Shown here in pieces: positions 53,294 through 62,025 of a DNA stretch of 64,000 nucleotides. The translations under genes were made by a program, and so were the position numbers. The stretch is from Areca catechu (Eukaryota > Streptophyta > Magnoliopsida > Arecales > Arecaceae). The stretch is from contig CM038042.1 of the NCBI GenBank assembly GCA_021397845.1, positions 35,660,418 through 35,724,417 on the forward strand. The letters run 5' to 3'. Numbering within the stretch: position 1 is the stretch's first letter; every line of letters begins with the position of its first letter. The notes beneath the pieces are model-generated. The model had not been told where the DNA came from. It did no database searches and saw only the letters and a list, made by a program, of their open reading frames with translations.

Positions 53294-54369
53294 AACCCCC
53301 TTCAACTACTTAAAACAACTTGAAATAACTTCCTAACCACTTGTCATGTAGAATGCCACTTCATTCTCTACTTCACCCTCCAACAAGGATGCCACATCAG
53401 CAAGAAAGGCTGCATCACCCCGCCACATGTGCTAATTGGTTGCAACTAACTATAGTTACAACAACTAACCTCTTGTTGTTATAACCAATTACCTAATCTT
53501 ATTATAACCTACCTATTTGTTATAACAAAATTAGTTACAACTAATGTTGGTTAGGATAGCCTTATGTCTTGTAGCCGAATTCTATGGAAGCCTATAAATA
53601 CCTCCTAATCCCTTGTAAGAAAGGCACTTGATGAATGAAATGAAAGCTTGAAGTCTTCTTTCCTTTGGCCATGTGCCATTGTTTTCTCTCCAAGTATGGA
53701 GAGGGTGCGGGGCCCATTTTTCTTACTTGTTTCTTTCTTCTTCCATTGCTACAAGCAATGTCACTTCTTGAGGGAGGGGGTGTGAGGCCCATTCTACTTC
53801 AACGAGGTCCTTCCATGGCCGTTTGAAGTGTCACTCCATGAGGAAGAGGGTGTGAGACCTAAGTCCAAGCTCCAAGAGCCTTCCTATTTTCCTTCTCTTC
53901 CCTTTCTTATTGCAATTTATTTCTTCTCTTTGTTTCCACGCCTTTTAATAATCTCTTTTGCAGGTTCTCTTCATGATCTCAGGTTGAAAATGAAGGTCAC
54001 CTTGCCTTGGAACCAACTACAAGTGAAGTCCATTACCAAAGGTGTGTAAGTCTTATCTTCCACTCGCCCTTCCTAGGAGTGTTGAGTGAACCCTCCACCA
54101 ATCACTTTAGCTTTCATTATTGATAGGGAAACCCTTCCTAAGATCTGAATATTTGAAGGTACTTGCTGATGGTTTCTTAGCCATATGGTCCTTTCTCTTT
54201 AATTTGAACAAGATTTCTTTTACGGATGTTTCAACTTTTGAACTAATAATCCCTTTCATTGCATTTTCTTGCTATCTCATGCTTCATTCTAGTGCATATA
54301 AGATTCCTTGCTTATCATAAATAGCTAATCTTCTAAGCTTTACCATCCATCTCATCTTATCCCGCATTA
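53294..54369 (+). repeat. Chromovirus solo LTR, right part
   Basis: This continues the LTR begun at 45642; together they give about 1394 bp, within the range of the other chromovirus LTRs here. CTATAAATACC (about 53592) is the TATA region. Two TGAGG-[AG]-AG-GGGTGTGAG motifs lie at about 53770 and 53838. A GTTACAACTAA/TTGTTATAAC-rich stretch (53440-53540) is noteworthy. It ends CATCTTATCCCGCATTA and TTAAT (54370-54374) follows, equal to 45637-45641. Confidence 0.85.
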
Positions 54370-54374
54370 TTAAT

Positions 54375-54600
54375 AAATAAATAGTTTATTTATATAATCC
54401 AACTTGGCACGATCTAATCCATATATTAAATAGGTTAAATAAGTTAAACAGATTACATATACAAAATTTAAATTTAATTTATTTATTAAATAAATTAAAT
54501 AAATTGATTTATTTATCACCCGAATCTATTTATTTTAAATTCAAATATATTTAGGATCAAATAGGGTTTGATTTGATGAGTGAGGTTATAAACTGCTAAC
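54375..54600. repeat. AT-rich interspersed repeat X, right half
   Basis: This continues from 45641 across the nested insertions, with AATCCAACTTGGCACGATCT and many ATTTATTAAATAAATT motifs. The right end is not sharply defined. Confidence 0.55.
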
Positions 54601-55579
54601 CTTAATTTATTTAGTTTATAAAAGTAAGTTATAACCTTAATTTATTTAGTTATAAAAGTAATTAGTTATGCACGCGTTCAGAGACACATACACGCAGCGG
54701 TAAAAGGTGACTCGGAGAGAGAGTTTGTATGCAAATATCAGTTGGTGTAATCATTGAAAGGATCACTTCATTACATTGATTTTTTTCAACATTTTTTAAT
54801 TTATAATTTAGAAATACGTCGTTCCTCTCTCCCGCCATGCACGTTGAAACTTCTTGTTTTATAAATCAGAGAGAGAGAGAATGAAACTTCATGGCTTGAG
54901 CACACCATTGAATTTACAACCAAGATTTACAAAATAAAAAAATAAATAAATTAGTAGAGATAAAATGTAATGCTTGAAATTTAAATATCTATAAGGATAA
55001 AAAAAAAAAAAAAATCTAAAATGCACTAAAATTGTTAATTTTGGATGACTTTTAATGGATAAAGAAGGGGTGACCTTATAAATCCGGATTTTCTCAAATA
55101 TGGGGATCCGATGTGGCATTATAATCTAAGGGCATTTGTGCATTATGAAATGGCCCGCGTTGCCTTGGACTCCATGTTGTATAAAATTATTGCTAATAAC
55201 CGTATTTTATGATCTTCTCTCACTTATCCTCAACCTTTTATATGTAAAAAATAGAGCTATCAATAGATCGAGTTCGGACCCAAGACCCATGAATATTTAT
55301 CCAATGGATTCGGGTCTAGTATTAAATTTGGACCGGTTTACCTGGACCCGAAACCGGATCTGTTTAGCTATAATTAAATAGATCCGGATCTGGATATTAA
55401 ATATCTAAACCTGCCAGACCCAGAATCCAATTACAGAAAATAATATTTTATTTTATTTATTTATTTATTTATATTAAAATTGTTATGGACCGTTAGATCT
55501 TTGATCTAACGGTTAAAAATTAATAATGGTTTTAACATAAAAGGCCAGCCCTTAAATCCAATTTTTTTTCCTTCAATTC
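54601..55579. other. Noncoding AT-rich segment
   Basis: A 34-bp imperfect duplication (ATAACCTTAATTTATTTAG) occurs at about 54592-54665. 55255-55440 has alternating CCGGATCTG / GACCCGAAAC motifs of the repeat X type. No ORF or RNA gene is supported. Confidence 0.5.
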
Positions 55580-55910
55580 CAGAATCCCTAATTGCCTAAT
55601 CCTTCCTCGGTCCCGTCCCTCCCCCTCGATGGCCGATCATGGATGGCAAACCACTGGCGCCTCTCCCTCGGTCCCATCCCTCCTCCTCGACGGTCGACCG
55701 TAGACTGCCGATGCCTCCCCCCTCTCCAGTCCAGATCGCCAAATCGACCTCTCTCCATCCTATCCCTCCTCCTTGACGGCAGACCGCAGATCGTCGATGC
55801 CTCCTCGTTCTTATCCCTCCCTCTCGACGACTGACAGCGGACTGCAGATGCCTCCCCCCTCTCCAATCCAGATCGACATCCATCACTGATCTCCTCCCAG
55901 TCACAGGTGG
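55580..55910. repeat. GC-rich imperfect tandem repeat
   Basis: Four diverged units of about 70-85 bp share TCCCTCCTCCTCGACGG, GACCGTAGACTGCCGATGCC and CTCCCCCCTCTCCAGTCCAG. Arg- or Pro-rich frames are open on both strands because of this composition. I do not treat them as genes. Confidence 0.6.
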
Positions 55911-56089
55911 TTGCTGCTTCATGATCGTCCCCCATCGGCCCACCCCTCCGGCTCTCCCTTCCTCATATCTGAGCCCCGTCGACCACCAACACCGTCCACT
56001 GCCAGCTGCTGGCTATCGCTGCCCCGATGTCGTCTCACACCTTTTTAAATCCAGGGTATAGGATGATGGGGGCATCGGCCAGCTCGAAT

Positions 56090-56500
56090 CCTGATGCATA
56101 CCTAGCATGAATCTTGATGAAGATAAATATAATATTTTTCTAATATTTTTATGGGTGTACGGGGGTTTGGGATATCTCGGAGTTTTTAGGATCGGAGTTT
56201 TAGGATAAGTTTGTTTTTAAAAATAAGTTTGTTTATACCTTGTTTGTTAGGATTGGGATATCTGAGTTTGTTAGGATTGAGATATCTTATATTAGTTTCG
56301 GTTGTTTAAACTTATTTAAAGATTTGTAATCCTCCGTTAAAAAAAAGATGGAATAAAAATTTTGAGGATTTTTCTCTTCTTCTTCGAATGCTCTTTTGCA
56401 TCGTCACTCCACGAGGGAGACGGTGTAATGCCCAATTTATCTATCACTCCATGAGGGAGAGGGTGTGAGGCCCGACCCATTTATCCTTTTGATCCCATCG
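56090..56500 (+). repeat. Possible divergent LTR fragment
   Basis: 56399-56476 has CACTCCACGAGGGAGACGG and CACTCCATGAGGGAGAGGG followed by TGTGAGGCCC, the motif seen downstream of the TATA box in the chromovirus LTRs. Upstream, 56150-56340 has tandem GTTAGGATTGGGATATCT-like pieces and an AGATTTGTAATCCTCCG stretch like an LTR R region. The ends are not defined. Confidence 0.5.
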
Positions 56501-57994
56501 CTGAGCATCTCCGTGTCGGCACCCCGTCTTCCTGTGCGCCACCATCGTCTGAGTTTCTTTTCTCGAATCCCACTTCCGAAGTTTCTTCCCGTCCGGAAGA
56601 TCCACGCCGTGGGCCTCCCACGATGATCAAAATGCCCTGGCCCATCGTCAAGCCCCAGCTCCCGTGAAGCCTTTCATCCTCCGTTGGGGAACCTCAAAAA
56701 ATCGCCCTGCAATGCCTAGATCTCGTCGACGCCCAAACATTCCACCAGCAACCAAAAGAAAACCTGTCCTTCCTCTGTGGTGATCTCATTGCCAGCAGTC
56801 GCACTACCGACCGTCGTACCCCGCAAACCACCTCTTGCTGACGCCCGGTGATCGCCCGATTTCCCAGTTACCACAATGCCTGAAGTCTTGCCCGATCTCC
56901 CTGTTACTATGATGCCCGACATCCACCGCCCCCTGATAGACTACGGCTAGGACTGGAACTGGGCTGGGCCAGCTCAATAAACTTCGGGCCGGCCTGAAAT
57001 TGGTTCAGGCTTCGGACCAAATTTTAAGCATATCGGGCTAGTCTTCGGGCTGTAAAATAGAGTCCATTTAATTTTTGGGCTAAAGGATACCCGGATTCGG
57101 TCCAAATTTTTTTTTAAAATATAGTCTTCGGGCCGGCCCATTTCCAGCCCTAACTCCAACCAGGCCACCGCCGACTCCGTCGTGACCACCGCCGCCCTAC
57201 TGGACTCCTTTGGACGCTCGCTCAGGCCAAGCTCACCACTACATCGCTCGAAGCCGCCAACGAATCTCCAATGCCTTCGCACTGCCAGAGCCGTTACCCT
57301 ACTTGTCGCCAGCCATCGATCGCGCTGCCCCCTCTCCAGCGACAATTCCTTGAGAATATCGATGACTTCCCCATCGGATTTCCCTCCTGTGTTCCTCCCT
57401 GCTGCGGTCATGTGAGGAAGGAAAGCCCCGCATGAACATGAACACAAAGACTGCGTTCGGAGCCGACTTCTCCCTCTGCATGCTTCTCAAAGCATTTCGA
57501 CCCCCTAATGCGGACATTAGTTTAAATGCAGGAAAAAAGTGAAAAAAAAGAAAAGAAAATCAGAAAAAAAAATTAAAAAGAAAAAAAAAATAGAAGAAAA
57601 AAATAATAAATAAAATAACTTGGGTTTGTTTGACCTAGCTTATGGGTCGTTTCTTAATAACCGACGATCCTCCCTCCCTAAATAAATTTTTGATCGAGGT
57701 CGTCCAGCATCATAGGAGCTGGCTTTATTCTTGGTATTTTGGATGTTGATCTCATTAGTGAAATTATCCAAGTAAGCTTTAAAGAACACCTAGTTTTGAG
57801 TTGAATGGTTGTACTCTTTAATACTTGATTGGCTGGTCAGCATGTTGGTAACTAGTTATAAATTTTGTTTTTGCTTTGTGAAGTGATGGATGGTTCTTCT
57901 ATCAATTGTTTCTTATTATTCTTAAGTTTTTAGTGTGAATTACCTTAATTTTTCTATGATGGGGTAATTGTCCAGGTCTCAAGTGATGAAGCTA
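56501..57994. other. Segment with no supported gene, left of CACTA-2
   Basis: 56500-56940 and 57130-57450 are moderately GC-rich with unsupported frames on both strands. 56960-57140 contains diverged GGGCCGGCC / TTCGGGCT motifs, a common kind of degenerate repeat. 57520-57625 is a long A-rich tract that could be the tail of an old retroelement. 57630-57990 shows nothing specific. Confidence 0.45.
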
Positions 57995-58007
57995 CACTAC
58001 AAGAAAA

Positions 58008-58805
58008 ACCAGGTTTAGCAACCGATTTTTCGGTTGCTAATAATTAAAAATCGGTTGCTAAATTAATTTGCAACCGATTTTGCAACCGAAATTAGTCGGT
58101 TGCAAAAGTATAGGTTGCTAAAATTTGTGACCGATTTTTTTTTGTTGCAAAATTTAGCAACCGATTTAGTAACCGAATTTGACATAATTTTTTTTAAAAA
58201 AAAATCAAAGAAATATAAAAAAAATTGAAAAAAAAATCAGTTGCTAAATCGGTTGCTAAAAAAAATCCAAAAAAATAAAAAAAAATCGGTTGCTAAATCG
58301 GTTGCTATAAAAAAACTCCAGAAAAAATAAAAAAGAATCGGTTGCTAAATCGGTTGCTAAAAAAAAATCCAAAAAAAAATTTAAAAAAAATCGATTGCTA
58401 AAAAAAAATCGGTTGCTAAATCAGTTGCTAAAAAAATCTAGAAAAAAAAAAAAAATTGGTTGCTAAATCGGTTGCTAAAAGAAAGATCAAGAAAAAAAAA
58501 AAAAAAACTGGTTGTTAAATCGGTTGCTAAAAAAAATCCAGAAAAAATAAAAAAATTGGTTGCCAAATCGGTTGCTAAAAAAAATCTAGAAAAAATAAAA
58601 AAAAATTGATTGCTAAATCGGTTACTAAAAAAAAATCAAGAAAAAATTAAAAAAATTGGTTGCTAAAAAAAAATCTAGGAAAAATAAAATAAAAATTGGT
58701 TGCTAAATCGGTTACTAAAAAAAAAATCTAGAAAAAATAAAAAAAAATTGGTTGCTAAATCGGTTGCTAAAAAAAAATCCAGGAAAAATAAAAAAAATCG
58801 GTTGC
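58008..58805. repeat. CACTA-2 subterminal repeat array (AATCGGTTGCTAAA motif)
   Basis: The motif TCGGTTGCTAAA recurs about two dozen times, mostly in pairs (GGTTGCTAAATCGGTTGCTA) separated by about 20-30 bp of A-rich sequence with AAAATCCAGAAAAAAT. The first 180 bp also hold the inverted form (AGCAACCGATTT), so palindromes form near the terminus. Subterminal repeats bind the small CACTA protein in En/Spm; here the motif is 12-13 bp. Confidence 0.88.
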
Positions 58806-59169
58806 TAAAATTGAATAAATTTTTTTAAAAATATGAATTTTTTTCCTGAATTTACAAATTTAAGCTGAGATATATAAAGCAGATATTCATTTCAACATTA
58901 GCCACAAATCATTGAGAAGGATTCAATCACACCCATTAGACACAATGGCAACATATAAAGCATCCATTAGACAGCTTAGGCACAAATCAGATATTCATTT
59001 CAAGGGTTTAATCACATCCAATTATCCAAAAATAACAGCTACATACACCAAATGGGTTTAACCGAAATTGAATACCAGGTACAAAATGAAGGTAAAACAA
59101 CCAAAAAATTTCATAAGTCATAACTTGAACACTGTAATTAATCGTTAGATTTAATGAAAAATAATAACA

Positions 59170-59935
59170 TTCAGAAGCTCAGGATTGCCTCTTTTTTTAC
59201 ATTTAGAAGGGTCTAAGGCAGCAAATGGTTGCTTGCAAAAATAGCAAGCCATCCAAATTTGCAACACCATTTAGATCCTTGCAAAACGATCCGATCCACC
59301 CTACACTTTCAGCTTTTGAAGCATCACGAAGATACCAAGGCAACTCATCACAGCCTCTAGCTGTAGGTAATAAAAGAAAATCAATGAAAATTAAAATGCA
59401 CAATAAAACAGCAAAAATCGGTTGCAACTTTCAAACGATAAGATTCAGAAGCTCAGGATTGCCACTTTTTGTACATTGCGAAGGATCTAAGGCAGCAAAT
59501 GGTTGCTTGCAAAAAGAGCAAGCCATCCAAATTTGCAACACCATTTAGATCCTTGCAAAACGGTCCGATGCAGCATACACTTTCAGCATTTGAAGCATCA
59601 CAAAGTTACCAAGGCAACTCATCACAGCCTCTAGCCGTAGGTAACAAAAGAAAATCAATAAAATTAAAATGCACAATAAAACAGCAAAAATCGAACAAAA
59701 CTTTCAAATAATAAGATTCAGAAGCTTGGGATTGCCTCTTTTTGTACATTGCAAAGGATCTAAGGCAGCAAATGATTGCTTGCAAAAAGAGCAGGCCATC
59801 CAAATTTGCAACATCATTTAGATCCTTGCAAAATGATCCGATCCAGCATACACTTTTAGCATTTGAAGCATCACGAAGATACCAAGGCAACTCATCACAG
59901 CCTCTAACTGCATGAAATAAGAAGAGATAATTAAT
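59170..59935. repeat. 273-bp tandem repeat, about 2.8 copies, in CACTA-2
   Basis: TTCAGAAGCT starts units at 59170, 59444 and 59717. Each unit contains GCAGCAAATGGTTGCTTGCA and a block whose minus strand reads RGCDELPWYLRDAS, WIGSFCKDLN, VANLDGLLFLQ. The period is 273-274 bp, close to a multiple of three, so minus frames cross unit borders (59890-59606). It lies 3' of the Ptta-like gene. Confidence 0.88.
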
Positions 59936-59984
59936 GAAAATGCATAATAAAACAACAAAAACAATATCAAGAGTTGTAGTTCAT

Positions 59985-60134
59985 AATACAAAGCTAAACA
60001 AATAATGATAACAATAGATGCAGTTCATAATATAATGCAAAATATATAAGAGTAATCATAATACAAAGCTAAACATATAACGATAAGAAGAGGTGCAGTC
60101 CATAATATAATGCAAAACTTATAAGAATAATAAG
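59985..60134. repeat. 75-bp tandem duplication
   Basis: Two units begin AATACAAAGCTAAACA at 59985 and 60060 and share CAGTTCATAATATAATGCAA. AT-rich and noncoding. Confidence 0.8.
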
Positions 60135-60172
60135 TAGAGCAAGATAATATGAATAATGTGCTAATGCTCCTA

Positions 60173-61922
60173 TTCCTCCCCGTTCTCGTCCTCCTCAGCG
60201 TCATCCTCATCCTCGCCCCGCTGTGATCCTTGTCCACGATACATCTGATAAGGATCGACTCCAGTTCGTTGTGAAGGATTACCACTAAAAGCATGAGTTG
60301 CAGGAGTTGCTGCAGGTTGAAAATTTATGTTGGCTAATATATCCTGCAACATTCGTTCATTGTGTTCAACTCGCCTCCACAGTTCATCCCTTTCTTACTC
60401 AGTAGCTTGTACCCGAGCATTTACTTCTTTAACTTCGTCTTCAACCTGCTTCCGTACTTGCTCATGGAATTCTTTACTATTCAACCATTGTACGGGAAAT
60501 AAAGATTGTCCTCGAAATTTTGAAGTTGGTATCAGTGCAGTGGACTCTAATCCTATCTCATACACTCTTCCTTTCTTCTTTCCACCAACAGTACATATCC
60601 ATACATCCAATTCTGATGGCAGAGTTTGCTGCTGGCTAGAATCAGCACTGCTTTGACTTTGTGACTCTTCCATGTTCCGTCTAAATTCAGACTGAAATTA
60701 ATTTAATTCAGTTAGTATTAAAAAAAATTATAATAACTTAAAAATTTAACTTACGCAAATATGCTCTGATCTCCTGTCAACCCATGTCTTATCCTTCCTC
60801 TGATGGGTATGAATAAATAGCTCAAATAGAGAAGGCACAGTACCAGTCTTCGAAGTCTGTAACTCGTAGAACAAGATATTTTATTAATTTGAATTATAAA
60901 TATATTAAAGATTTCAGTTGGTATTGCTTACCAAATTGTATCTGTGCTGAGATGTAGTGATCGAGCCACAGGTATGACATGAAGGATCCCATCCATCAGT
61001 ATCAGAAGCCTAATTTGCTTTTGCTTTTTCTGACTTCTCTTGATATTGGACGGTGCGTCAGTGCTCACATAATCTATTCCATACAAGTTCTCCTAGCCAT
61101 GGCAGTCTCTCCATAGCTCTTCTAGCAGTAGCAAGGAGATTTTTAAGTCAAGCCGCACCACGTCTTTCAAAATTACGACGTGCCCACATATCATCTGGTG
61201 GCTAAAACTAATATCTCCTCTATTACAAATTCAACAACCGGTTAAATGACAATAATAAAATTCAAAATTTATTTACATCTATCAAAGCAAAATTACTTGC
61301 CTTGAACTCATCAAACCACATATCCTTTACACCGTGCGGTATTCTTCTCCATGATACCCAGGGCTCCTCAAAATGGCTCCTCATTATGTTTGTAATGGCA
61401 TTGGCAGCTGGATGAGATGGTAAAAACCTACAAAATTTAAGTCAATCAACAAATCTGATACAACCCATAAATATGATACAACTTAAAAATTTTCTAACAT
61501 GAGACATAAGACTATTACCCCTCTCCATCTATGATCAATACAGCCCTACCATCGCTGGATGAATGAGGAGATGCTAAATGAACTATGCCGGTGGATGAAT
61601 GAGGAGATGATGAACAAATAGCGGCTGATCCTAACTGAGGAGATGATGAATGGACTGTAGAAGATGTAAAGTAAGTAGGGGGTGGTATAGTATACATGAT
61701 AGGATGAATAGGAGGCCCTAAATATAATGGAGGTGACAACGTGCCTCCTGGTGAACATGGTGTAGTAGTAGCATGTAGTGGACTAATGAGTGGAGATGCA
61801 GAAAAAGTGAAAAATGCATGTGGAATAGTGGATGATGGGGATGGGATAATAACGGAGAGACGATGCCTTCTCCCACGACCCCTACATGATGATGCAGGAC
61901 TGTTTCTGGATTGATCTGCCAT
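60173..61922 (-). pseudogene. CACTA-2 Ptta/TNP1-like gene, several exons, few stops
   Basis: This would be the small DNA-binding accessory transposase of En/Spm elements. The first exon (61922-61515) encodes a Ser/Pro/His-rich N-terminus (MADQSRNSPASSCRGRGRRH). Next (about 61435-61305) comes RFLPSHPAANAITNIMRSHF and PHGVKDMWFDEFK. Then 61200-60930 reads WARRNFERRGAA, a stop, LKNLLATARRAMERLPWL, and 60860-60765 SLFELFIHTHQRKDKTWVDR, the Ptta signature. The last exon (60673-60173) has ELDVWICTVGGKKKGRVYEI, a predicted coiled coil and an acidic tail EDEDDAEEDENGEE, with one TAA near 60396. Introns with GT/AG borders are likely but not fixed exactly. Two further stops lie in the third exon. Confidence 0.8.
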
Positions 61923-62025
61923 CTACAAACAAACATAAAGAATTTAAGTCAACTTCATGAATAATATGATAAAGCAGTTAAATACAGTCCATACATATAA
62001 AATTAGGGATCTGCTTATACGATTA

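Noticed and set aside
55588..55943. Arg/Gly-rich ORFs on the minus strand and Pro/Ser-rich ORF on the plus strand
   Set aside because: All overlap an imperfect GC-rich tandem repeat; open frames on both strands point to composition, not coding.
56974..57447. 157-codon minus-strand ORF
   Set aside because: Crosses the degenerate GGGCCGGCC repeat and shows no domain; codon content is not convincing.
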